Positions 1-6,473 of a stretch of 8,978 bases of DNA are shown in pieces. Source of the stretch: JBOGED01 sp050743625 (GTDB lineage Bacteria > Actinomycetota > Nitriliruptoria > Euzebyales > Egibacteraceae); contig JBOGED010000012.1 in NCBI GenBank assembly GCA_050743625.1, positions 1 through 8,978 on the forward strand, in the 5' to 3' direction. Under the pieces are notes generated by a model that saw nothing but the letters and a program-made list of their open reading frames with translations, ran no database searches and had not been told where the DNA came from. Positions within the stretch are counted from its first letter, which is position 1; each line of letters starts with the position of its first letter. The position numbers were made by a program, and so were the translations under genes.

Positions 1-92
1 AACCAGGACAAACCACAACGTTATTCCTGCCCAAGCCCTAAGGGGAGCTTATTACAACCCGAAGGACCAGGTCAGGGCCATGGAACAGCTCC

Positions 93-488
93 GTGAAGCT
101 CCCCAGCCTTGACACACCCGAGCCGACGTCGACCAAGCGGGACCGACCCCGGCGTGCCCGGCAACTCGGCAACGATCAAATCCAGCAGCTGATCGCCGAC
201 TATCAGTCCGGCTCGACGGTGTACGAACTGAGTGATCTGTTCGGCATCGAACGGCGAACGGTCAGCAACATTCTCCATCGGCACGGCGTGCCGATCCGCC
301 GTCGCGGTCTCTCGCCCGACCAGGTCGACGACGCCATCCACCTCTACAACCTCGGCTGGTCACTGGCGCGAGTCGGCCAACACCTGGGCGTCGACCACAC
401 CACCGTGCTGACCAAACTGCGCGAACGCGGCATCCCAACCCGGGACACCCACGGACGTCCGCGCATCGAGGCAGGTGATCTTCGATGA
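93..488 (+). CDS. Small protein with two resolvase-like helix-turn-helix motifs
   Basis: A 131-residue basic protein with no catalytic domain. Two helix-turn-helix units resembling the DNA-binding ends of Hin/resolvase-type serine recombinases are visible: residues about 41-66 (VYELSDLFGIERRTVSNIL) and about 89-114 (SLARVGQHLGVDHTTVL), each followed by a basic 'RxRG(I/V)P' type segment. The likely role is DNA binding; target and partner are unknown. The GTG at 93 is the first start codon in frame, but the frame stays open upstream to a stop at 39-41, so the gene could be the tail of a longer recombinase-like gene that lost its 5' part. The ribosome site is weak (GGA about 10 bases upstream). 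The TGA stop overlaps the next gene's ATG (ATGA at 485-488), implying coupled translation. Family resemblance is from memory; function is inferred. Confidence 0.75.
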   Translation: MKLPSLDTPEPTSTKRDRPRRARQLGNDQIQQLIADYQSGSTVYELSDLFGIERRTVSNILHRHGVPIRRRGLSPDQVDDAIHLYNLGWSLARVGQHLGVDHTTVLTKLRERGIPTRDTHGRPRIEAGDLR

Positions 489-1134
489 CCCGGCCCGCAG
501 CTAAATTGCCAACTCGATCAGGTTCGGAGGGGGCCACCGTCGTTCAGGCGGTCACCGTGATCATGGGCGTCGTCGTCGGCCTCTGTTCGGGTTCGGCAAC
601 GTCCTCAACCTCGCGCTCCGTCTTGGCGTGCCCGTCTGGGTCGCTCCACTCGTCGCACCTGCTGTCGATCTCTCGATTCTTGGACTCCTACTCGGCAGTA
701 GGCACTTGGCCCTGTCGGGGGTGACGTCGGTGCCGCTGCGGCCAGCCCGCCTGCTGATCTTCGCCAGCGTGGTGACCCTGGCATTGAACGTGGCTGACCC
801 GCTCGTAGCCGGTGAGTATGGCAAGGCTGCGTTCGACGCCGTGGGCCCGTTGCTGTTGATCGGGTGGCCCGATGGCGCTTCGGCGGACAAGCAGAGCAAT
901 CGGCCTGCTTCCCGGATGGTTGACGACGATCTGCTTGAGCGGGCGAGGGAGGAGGACGCGCGTCATTGGGATGCGCATCGCCGACCGATCTCCGCGGACA
1001 CGCTTCGCAGGAAGCTCCGCATCGGCGCCGCCCGCTCCAGGCTGCTCGTGGCGATGATCCGGGCCGATCCGCAACGACGATCAGCTCAAGACGAGGCGAT
1101 GACGCGACCCCGTGAACTGAACCACGGTTTGTGA
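485..1134 (+). pseudogene. DUF2637/Spd-like membrane protein, frameshifted
   Basis: Reads from the ATG at 485 to about 583 in one frame (ends VVVGL), then continues in the -1 frame from about 583 to the stop at 1134. The joined product has hydrophobic segments around GFGNVLNLALRLGVPVWV, APAVDLSILGLLLG, LLIFASVVTLALNVAD and AFDAVGPLLLIGW, the pattern of the actinobacterial DUF2637 (SpdB-like) membrane proteins. A basic tail follows (RRPISADTLRRKLRIGAARS) that resembles a C-terminal helix-turn-helix. DUF2637 proteins are often linked to conjugative or integrated elements; a role in DNA transfer here is inference only. One missing C in the CTCCTG context at about 581-586 explains the break. Uncorrected, translation ends at 724 as a 79-residue peptide. 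The last dozen codons read into an IS3-like terminus beginning at about 1100, so the native C-terminus is probably lost. Confidence 0.65.
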
Positions 1135-1264
1135 GAGCCGGTTATCGATGGGTGCAGGCGGCAGCGTCGCCGGTCGGGGTTCGGTAACCCAGGGCTGAGT
1201 ACCTGCGGTGGTTGGTGTACTCCTGCCTCCAATCTCTGATCACCACCTTGGCCTGCAACGATGG
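1100..1264 (-). mobile_element. IS3-family relic: transposase C-terminus plus one end
   Basis: The minus strand at about 1264-1142 encodes the end of an IS3-type transposase (DDE integrase domain), ending with a WRQEYTNHRRYSALGYRTP block close to the family signature 'W..YN..RPHSALGYRTP', then AAACTHR and a TAA stop at 1144-1142. Downstream of that stop the sequence runs to a TGACGCGACCCC end at 1100, which has the TGA-plus-C/G-rich look of an IS3-family terminal inverted repeat. The catalytic domain and the other end are absent, so this is an inactive fragment. It sits between the DUF2637-like gene and the SARP gene and has apparently replaced the former's 3' end. The family call is confident; the exact outer boundary at 1100 and inner boundary near 1264 are estimates. 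Confidence 0.6.
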
Positions 1265-1291
1265 TCTCAGAGGCCGGCCAATCGCCCATGG

Positions 1292-1307
1292 TAAAATCAG
1301 GCAGGTG
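1292..1307 (+). promoter_or_regulatory. Candidate -10 box for a leaderless SARP transcript
   Basis: TAAAAT at 1292-1297 stands out in GC-rich surroundings and lies 7 bases before the GTG at 1305 that begins the SARP homology. That spacing would put the transcription start on or next to the start codon, giving a leaderless mRNA, which is common in actinobacteria. No good Shine-Dalgarno sequence precedes the GTG, which fits. No convincing -35 element is visible 17-18 bases upstream. Confidence 0.35.
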
Positions 1308-1766
1308 CAGATCGGGATGCTTGGACCATTCGAGGTTCGCACGGACGACGGCGTCTTCGCCGACGTGCCGGGCGCGCGGCTGCGCGGGCTATTGACCGCC
1401 CTCGCGCTCAAACCAGGTCACGTAGTCCCGAAGGCGACGCTCGTCGACTGGATTTGGGGTGAGCACCCGCCCACCGACGCGACGAATGCCTTGCAACGCT
1501 TGGTTTCCCGGCTGCGTAAGGCGCTGCCGGAAGGATTGGTCGAGGGGCAGACGGACGGGTACCGGTTGACGGTGGAACCCGACGCTGTCGACGCGGTGCG
1601 GTTCGAACGCCTCGGCGGCCAGGCCCGCAATGACGAGGATCCACGGCGGGTACGGCTGCTGCGCGAGGCCCTCGCATTGTGGCGCGGTGCGGCCATGCAG
1701 GACGTCGGTTTGCAGGATAGTGCGGCGTTTGACGCGGCGGTCACCCGGCTCAAGGGCTACGCCTGA
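1305..1766 (+). CDS. SARP fragment 1: DNA-binding domain and start of BTAD
   Basis: As written this stands alone as 153 residues. Residues 1-100 are the OmpR-like winged-helix domain: an opening GMLGPFEVRTDDG, then RLRGLLTALALKPGHVVPK, the WIWGEHPPTDATNALQRLVS recognition region and a DGYRL wing, all typical of SARPs. The BTAD domain begins at about residue 103 (AVRFERL) and is cut off at RLKGYA by the shift near 1756. A free winged helix with a partial BTAD could still bind DNA; small SARPs are only about 250-300 residues, but they contain a complete BTAD, which this fragment lacks. Activity of the fragment is therefore doubtful. Confidence 0.7.
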   Translation: MQIGMLGPFEVRTDDGVFADVPGARLRGLLTALALKPGHVVPKATLVDWIWGEHPPTDATNALQRLVSRLRKALPEGLVEGQTDGYRLTVEPDAVDAVRFERLGGQARNDEDPRRVRLLREALALWRGAAMQDVGLQDSAAFDAAVTRLKGYA

Positions 1767-2963
1767 CTGCCATAGAGGACCGGTTCGATGCGGAGATCAG
1801 CCTCGGCCACGGTGTGGAGCTGGTCACGGAACTGACCGACTTGGTGGCCGCGCATCCGGTGCGAGAACGGCTTGTCGCTGCGCTGATGCGCGCCCTCGTT
1901 GCGACCGGTCGCGACACCGAGGCGCTGCTCGTGTACCAGCGCACGAGAGAAGCCCTGGCCGACGCGCTGGGCGTCGACCCCTCACCGGAGCTGTCCACAT
2001 TGCACGTCGCGCTGCTGCGGGGCGAGTTGGGACGGCGGGAGGAAAACCGGAAGACCAACTTGCGTGCCGAGCTGACCAGCTTCGTCGGCAAGGACGCCGA
2101 TGTAGCCGCGGTCCGCGAACTCATCGCCGAACATCGGCTCACCACCCTGATCGGGCCGGGCGGCTCGGGGAAGACCAGGCTGGCCACGGAAACCGCGCGC
2201 ACGCTGCTCGACGACCTGCCGGACGGGGCCTGGCTGGTGGAGCTCGCAGCCATCGGCGCCGACGGTGACGTGGCGCAGTCGGCGCTCGCCGGGCTCGACC
2301 TGCGGGATGCTCTGCTCGGCGGGGCACCGAACGCGGAGCTGACGGACCGGCTCATCGCCGCGATCCGCGACCGGGAGGCGCTGCTGATTCTGGACAACTG
2401 TGAGCACGTGATCGAGTCGGCGGCGGCGTTCGCCCATCGAGTGCTCGGGGAGTGCCAGCGGCTGCGGATCCTGGCGACGAGCAGGGAACCGCTCGGCATC
2501 ACCGGTGAGGCGCTGTGGCCGGTCGTGCCGCTGGCCTTGCCGGAGGGGGACGCCGGCCCCGGCGAGATCGAGTCCGCGCCGGCCGTCCGATTGCTGCGGG
2601 ATCGGGCGAGCGCGGTGCGCAAGGATCTCGTGGTCGACGCCCACACGTTGTCGACGATGGCGCGCGTCTGCCGGGCGCTGGACGGGATGCCGCTGGCGAT
2701 CGAACTGGCCGCGGCCAGTTTGCGCACCATGTCCATCGATCAGCTCGCCCACCGGCTCGACGACCGGTTCCGCCTGCTCACCAGCGGTAGCCGTACCGCG
2801 TTGCCGCGGCACAAGACGCTGCGCGGGATGGTCGACTGGAGCTGGGAGTTGCTCACCGACGCCGAACGGATGGTCCTGCGCAGGCTCTCGGTATTCTCCG
2901 GCGGGGCGAGCCTGGAAGCGGCCGAGCGGGTCTGCGCCGGCGACGCGGTCGGGCAGGAGCAGG
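1757..2963 (+). CDS. SARP fragment 2: rest of BTAD and NB-ARC ATPase
   Basis: The frame beginning LRLTAIEDRFDAEI carries the remaining BTAD helices (HPVRERLVAALMRAL, then ALLVYQRTREALADALGVDP and PSPELSTLH) and a STAND/NB-ARC ATPase. Visible motifs are the Walker A loop GPGGSGKT (about 2155-2178), Walker B ALLILDNCEHV (about 2379-2411), sensor-like ILATSREPLGITGE (about 2469-2510) and the GLPL-like GMPLAIELAAA (about 2686-2718), then a winged-helix region around WSWELLTDAERMVLRRLSVF. ATP or ADP cycling in such proteins is thought to switch oligomerisation. An internal GTG or ATG (for example GTG/GAG at 1814) could start it separately, but no ribosome site supports this. Beyond 2963 the same frame stays open to 3340 without family resemblance. 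Confidence 0.75.
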
Positions 2964-4430
2964 CTCACCGCGCTGGCCGAGAAGTCGCTGCTGCTCACCG
3001 AGGGCGACAGCGCACCGCGCTACCGGATGCTCGGCACGATCCAGGAGTACGCCGGGCACCGCCTCGCGGAGGCGGGGGAATCGGACCTGGCGCGCCATGC
3101 GCATCTCGCCTACTTCACCGAACTCACCGAGACCGCGGAGCCGCATCTTCGCCGCGCCGAGCAACTGGAATGGCTCGCCGCGCTTGCGGTCGAGCACGAC
3201 AACATCGGTGCCGCGATGCGTGGTGCGCTCGCGGCCGGCGAGGCGCACGCGGCGATGCGGCTCGCCGCAGCCGCCGGCTGGTACTGGTGGCTCGGCGGGC
3301 ACAAGGCCGAGGGCAACGAACTGATCATGGCGGCCACTGAAACGCCCGGCGACGTGACCGATGAGATCCGGGCCACGGTGTACGCCCTTGTCGTGCATTT
3401 CCTGAACTCCGGGCGGGGCGACGAACACCTGGCAGAGGAGTGGATCCACAAGGCATACCAAATCAGCCAGCGCAGTCAGCACAATCACCCGGCGATGGGG
3501 TTCATCGCCGCGCTGGAACGCATGTTGCAAGCGCCGGACGCGTTCCTGCCCGCGTTCGAACCACTGCTGGCCAACGAGGACCCCTGGGTACGCGCACTGG
3601 CCCGGCTACACCTCGGCAAGATGCGGATCATGCTCGGCCAGGACGGGCAGGATGCGGACGCATATCTCGAGATGGCGCTCACCGAGTTTCGGGCCCTCGG
3701 CGAACGGTTTGGGATTTCGTTCGCCCTGACCGAGCTGGCGGACCGAATCGCCACGCGCGGCGAGTTCGCCGGTGCGTGCGAGCACTACGAACAGGCGATC
3801 GCGGTCGTCACCGAAGTCGGTGCCATCGAGGATGTCATCCGGATGCGGTCGCGACAGGCTCAGCTGTACTGGCTGCTGGGCGATGAGGACTCCAGCACGG
3901 CCGCCATAGCCGAGGCGCAACGGTGCGCGGAACGGGTCACCTGGCCGGATGCGCTGGCCGAGCTGGCCTTCTCGAAGGCGGAACTCGCTCGGTGGGGCGG
4001 CAACGCCGAGGAGGTATACCGGCAACTCAGCGTCGCGACAACCATGCTGGGCGACGAAGCGAAGCGGGCGAACATACGCGCGGTGACACACGACCTGCTC
4101 GGCTACCTTGCCGACAATCTCGACACGGCCTGCGAACACCGAGCCGCGGCCTTCCAGGCGGCGTCTGAGGCGGGGCACGCACCCCTGATCGCGCAGGTAA
4201 TTGTCGGGATCGCGGATCTGGCGCTGCGTCGCGAACAGTACGAGCAGGCAGCGCGGCTGCTCGCGGCAAGTACTAGCGTGCGCGGCCTGCCGGACCGTTC
4301 CCAACCGGATGTGGCCCGGATCGAGCAGTCCGCGCGAAGCCGCCTCGGCGACACGCGGTTCGCAGAGGCGGCTCGGGAGGGCACGGAGACGAGCTGGAGT
4401 CAGCTGGTCGCGGTCACGCTCGCTTCTTGA
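2964..4430 (+). CDS. SARP fragment 3: C-terminal TPR-like region
   Basis: Starting at LTALAEKSLLL and RYRMLGTIQEYAGHRLAEAG, typical of the segment after NB-ARC, this frame carries about 488 residues of alpha-helical, Ala/Leu/Glu-rich repeats (for example ARLHLGKMRIMLGQ, EHYEQAIAVVTEVGA, RQAQLYWLLGDEDSST, ADLALRREQYEQAARLLAAS). They resemble degenerate tetratricopeptide repeats used for sensing or protein contacts. No start with a ribosome site is visible, so this part is probably untranslated or translated only if the frame is restored. The stop TGA at 4428-4430 lies inside the 3' end of the convergent permease gene. Confidence 0.7.
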   Translation, partial: LTALAEKSLLLTEGDSAPRYRMLGTIQEYAGHRLAEAGESDLARHAHLAYFTELTETAEPHLRRAEQLEWLAALAVEHDNIGAAMRGALAAGEAHAAMRLAAAAGWYWWLGGHKAEGNELIMAATETPGDVTDEIRATVYALVVHFLNSGRGDEHLAEEWIHKAYQISQRSQHNHPAMGFIAALERMLQAPDAFLPAFEPLLANEDPWVRALARLHLGKMRIMLGQDGQDADAYLEMALTEFRALGERFGISFALTELADRIATRGEFAGACEHYEQAIAVVTEVGAIEDVIRMRSRQAQLYWLLGDEDSSTAAIAEAQRCAERVTWPDALAELAFSKAELARWGGNAEEVYRQLSVATTMLGDEAKRANIRAVTHDLLGYLADNLDTACEHRAAAFQAASEAGHAPLIAQVIVGIADLALRREQYEQAARLLAASTSVRGLPDRSQPDVARIEQSARSRLGDTRFAEAAREGTETSWSQLVAVTLAS

Positions 4431-5163
4431 ACGTGGAACGCGCCCACAGGTACCCGACGAGAGCGATCCCGACGCACCAGGCGAGGGCGGCGATCACGTC
4501 GCTGGTGGCCGGTGCGCCGTTGAGCAACCCGCGCAGGGTTTCGATGATCGGCGTGAAGGGCTGGTACTCCGCGAACTGCCGGACGCCGGGTCCCATCTTC
4601 TCCGCCGGTGCGATCGCGCTGCTGAAGAACGGCAGCATGACCAGCGGCACTGCGGACAGACCCGCCGTTTCCGGGGATTTCGCCGCCAATCCCAAGGCGA
4701 CCGTGAGCCAGCCGGCCGCAAAACCGAGCAGCGCGAGGATACCGACCACGCCGAGCCAGTCGAGGAGACTCGCCGACGGACTGAATCCCAGCAGGAAGGC
4801 CACCCCGATGATCGCCCCGATGGCGACCAGATTGGTCAGCAGACTGGCGACGACGTGACTGGTCAACACCGCACCACGGGAGACGTCCATGACCTTGAAC
4901 CGGTTGATGATGCCCTTCGTCATGTCGGAGTTCACCGACGTCGCGGTGGCCCCCAGCCCGTAACAGACGGCCAACAGCATCAGTCCCGGCGTCGCGTAGT
5001 CGACGTAGTCGACACCGACGTTGAAAGCGTCTCCGAGCATGTACACGAACATCAACATGATTACGATCGGCATCAGGACCGCGTTGAACACCGAGGTCGG
5101 ATTCCGGGCGATGTGTTTGAAGTTGCGCCGCAACATGACCATCGAATGGGACTTGGCGCTCAT
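4414..5163 (-). CDS. DrrB-type ABC-2 permease
   Basis: A complete 249-residue ABC-2 type membrane subunit, the usual size for DrrB-like drug exporters. About six membrane segments are visible, at residues about 25-44, 57-77, 98-127, 133-160, 170-186 and 222-240. The FTPIIETLRGLL block at 203-214 matches the conserved 'P(F/V)T..(I/V)E..R' stretch of the DrrB family. It should sit in the cytoplasmic membrane and work with the adjacent ATPase to export a hydrophobic compound. DrrA/DrrB of Streptomyces peucetius export daunorubicin; the substrate here is unknown. The start ATG overlaps the ATPase stop (ATGA), with GGAGG at 5178-5174 as the ribosome site, so translation is coupled. The 3' end overlaps the convergent SARP gene. 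Confidence 0.9.
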   Translation of the reverse strand: MSAKSHSMVMLRRNFKHIARNPTSVFNAVLMPIVIMLMFVYMLGDAFNVGVDYVDYATPGLMLLAVCYGLGATATSVNSDMTKGIINRFKVMDVSRGAVLTSHVVASLLTNLVAIGAIIGVAFLLGFSPSASLLDWLGVVGILALLGFAAGWLTVALGLAAKSPETAGLSAVPLVMLPFFSSAIAPAEKMGPGVRQFAEYQPFTPIIETLRGLLNGAPATSDVIAALAWCVGIALVGYLWARSTFKKRA

Positions 5164-6099
5164 TTCGCGACCACCTCCGTGATGTGGCCTGTCAGGGCGA
5201 GGAAAACGTCATCGAGGTCCGGTGTGTGGACGGAGAACTCTTCGGCACTGATCGAGTACTCGTCGAGCCTGTCCAGTAGGGCCCGCAGCGATTTCGTCCC
5301 ACCGTCGCTGGGAACCCGCAGGGCCAGTGCTTCGTCCCCGCGTGGAGCCGGTGAAGATCCGCGCGACCGCGTCGAGTTCGGCGACGGTGGTGAACCGGAG
5401 CCGGACGTGCGTCCCGGGGATCTGGCGTTTGAGGTCGTCGGGAGTGCCCTGGGCGACCAGGCGGCCCTGATCGAGTACCGCGATCCGGTCGGCGAGCTGG
5501 TCGGCTTCCTCGAGGTACTGGGTGGTGAGGAAGATGGTCACGCCATCGGCCACCAACTCGCGGATGATTGTCCACATCGTGCGACGGCTGCGCGGGTCCA
5601 GTCCCGTCGTCGGCTCGTCGAGGAAGATGATCTTCGGGTTGCCGACGAGCGTCATCGCCAGGTCCAGCTTCCGGCGCATACCCCCGGAATAGGTCGACAC
5701 GGGCTTCTGTGCCGATTCCACCAGATCGAACCGTTCCAGCAACTCTGTGACGATCCGCTTGCCGCCGTCCGAGGGCACCCGGTTCAGGTCCACCATCAGT
5801 TGCAGGTTCTCCTGCCCCGTCAGCAGCTCATCCACCGCCGCGAACTGACCGGTGACCCCGATCGCCGCGCGCACGGACTTGGCCTCGGTCGCGACATCAT
5901 GCCCGGCAACGCGTACCGTCCCACCGTCGGCCTTCATCAACGTGGTCAACACGTTCACCGTCGTCGTCTTACCCGCCCCATTCGGACTGAGCAGGGAAAA
6001 AACCGTGCCCGCACGAACATCTAGATCGATGCCATCGAGCACGATCTTGTCCCCAAATGCCTTCCGCAGCCCTGAAACTGCAATCGCTGAACTTCTCAT
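5160..6099 (-). CDS. DrrA-type ABC transporter ATPase, one frameshift near the C-terminus
   Basis: ATP-binding subunit of the DrrAB exporter. Motifs: Walker A SPNGAGKTT at residues 38-46, Q-loop Gln85 (GQFAAVDELLTGQENL), signature YSGGM at 137-141, Walker B IIFLDE at 157-162 and D-loop TGLD. The switch position reads TTQYLEEAD, with Gln in place of His as in DrrA proteins. The first Walker A residue is Ser, usually Gly. As written the frame runs to a stop at 5209 (296 residues, aberrant tail). Removing one C from the CCCC run at 5336-5339 restores a DrrA-like C-terminus (DEALALRVPSDGG, then HTPDLDDVFLALTGH) of about 312 residues, ending at TGA 5162-5160 exactly where the permease begins. The start ATG at 6099 has only a weak GGTGG upstream. 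Phased repeats lie just before it. A sequencing indel is at least as likely as a real mutation. Confidence 0.85.
5173..5178 (-). promoter_or_regulatory. Ribosome binding site of the permease gene
   Basis: GGAGGT on the minus strand, 9 bases before the permease ATG and inside the final codons of the ATPase gene. It fixes the permease start and would let it be translated even if ribosomes leave the ATPase frame at the upstream slip. Confidence 0.6.
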
Positions 6100-6121
6100 G
6101 CGACCACCATCGGCACCCGGC

Positions 6122-6162
6122 CTGACACGCCCCCGTCACGCCCCTGACACGACCACTGACAC
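6122..6162 (-). promoter_or_regulatory. Helically phased GTGTCAG direct repeats upstream of the exporter operon
   Basis: Read toward the ATPase gene, the minus strand has GTGTCAG at 6162-6156, GTGTCAG at 6150-6144, GTGACGG at 6139-6133 (5 of 7 match) and GTGTCAG at 6128-6122. The periods are 12, 11 and 11 bases, about one helical turn. The array ends 22 bases before the start codon. SARP activators are known to bind heptamer direct repeats with 11 or 22 bp periods, so this is a candidate SARP operator. The heptamer differs from the known TCGAGC-type SARP boxes. Confidence 0.55.
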
Positions 6163-6278
6163 GACGTTCTTACCTCGTTGCGCCAGGCCAGGACGCCGCG
6201 CAGCCCACTGACGACTGCCTGATCGGCCGGAGCCCGCCGGTCACCCCGCTACCGCGATATCTGCATCGAATCGAACAA

Positions 6279-6290
6279 ACTGGTACCAAT
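6279..6290. promoter_or_regulatory. Short imperfect palindrome around GGTACC
   Basis: ACTGGTACCAAT is symmetric at 10 of 12 positions and lies in the more AT-rich middle of the divergent intergenic region. It could be half of a repressor operator or chance; no repressor gene is present in the window. Confidence 0.2.
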
Positions 6291-6373
6291 ATCGGCTCGT
6301 CCGTGCTCGGATTGCTCAGTAGATGCACCAGCTCGTATGCGAGTACCACGCCCAGCCACAGGACACGCCCTAG

Positions 6374-6398
6374 CCGACCATGTCTCCGGCATGGTCGG
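6374..6398. promoter_or_regulatory. Perfect 9-7-9 inverted repeat upstream of the P450
   Basis: CCGACCATG at 6374-6382 and its exact reverse complement CATGGTCGG at 6390-6398 flank a 7-base spacer, a 25-base dyad. It abuts the first GTGTCAG copy (they share base 6398). Size and symmetry suit a dimeric regulator such as a TetR, GntR or MarR protein, or an mRNA-leader hairpin if transcription starts upstream. There is no T-run, so it does not look like a terminator. Confidence 0.45.
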
Positions 6399-6430
6399 TG
6401 TCAGGTCCGTGGCGGTCGTATGTCAGGTCC
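6398..6430 (+). promoter_or_regulatory. 22-bp-period direct repeats upstream of the P450
   Basis: TGTCAGGTCC occurs identically at 6399-6408 and 6421-6430, exactly 22 bases apart, each preceded by GGTCG. A degenerate copy, GTGGCGG at 6409-6415, falls midway, so heptamers sit at 6398, 6409 and 6420 with an 11-base period. The core matches the repeats before the divergent exporter gene but points toward the P450. The last heptamer ends 47 bases before the P450 ATG. Candidate SARP operator; no clear -10 box is seen downstream. Confidence 0.55.
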
Positions 6431-6473
6431 CTCGGCGATCGTGGCCGCAACAACCGCCACGAAAGAAAATCCG

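Larger units (their letters stand above)
1305..4430 (+). pseudogene. SARP-family transcriptional activator (BTAD, NB-ARC, TPR), split by two frameshifts
   Basis: Joined across two frame breaks, this encodes about 1040 residues, the usual size of large AfsR-type SARPs. Order of parts: winged-helix DNA-binding domain, bacterial transcriptional activation domain, NB-ARC/STAND ATPase, then a helical TPR-like C-terminal region. Such proteins activate specialised-metabolism or resistance promoters by binding heptameric direct repeats next to the -35 region. Break 1 is at about 1754-1757 (GGG before CTA; one extra G restores RLKGLRLTAIEDR). Break 2 is at about 2962-2963 (removing one G of GG restores a VGQEQLTALAEKS reading; an 11-base deletion is an alternative). 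As given, the DNA-binding domain is separated from the rest. The gene is convergent with the exporter operon and overlaps its permease gene by 17 bases. Start chosen: GTG 1305, immediately before the conserved GMLGPFEV block; a longer frame from 1212 reads through IS relic sequence. Confidence 0.85.

Noticed and set aside
80..112. ATG at 80 with a ten-codon frame overlapping the two-HTH gene start
   Set aside because: Out of frame, ends almost at once and has no support as a leader peptide.
1264..1270. GTCTCAG upstream of the SARP gene as an autoregulatory heptamer
   Set aside because: One isolated 6/7 match with no phased partner; not enough for an operator claim.
1750..2998. Long minus-strand frames opposite the SARP ATPase region
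   Set aside because: Ser/Arg/Pro-rich composition typical of shadows in GC-rich coding DNA; the plus strand carries NB-ARC motifs.
3451..3530. Minus-strand frames ending in the SARP C-terminal region
   Set aside because: They have no start context or motif and the plus-strand helical repeat frame explains the base composition.
4201..6024. A 607-codon open frame on the plus strand opposite the exporter genes
   Set aside because: It is the antisense shadow of the permease and ATPase: Arg/Gln/His/Asp-rich with no domain, while the minus strand has clear ABC motifs.
6303..6473. Upstream in-frame starts for the P450 at 6303 and 6420
   Set aside because: They would add non-P450-like sequence and place the dyad and repeats in coding DNA; the ATG at 6474 has a better ribosome site and gives a normal length.
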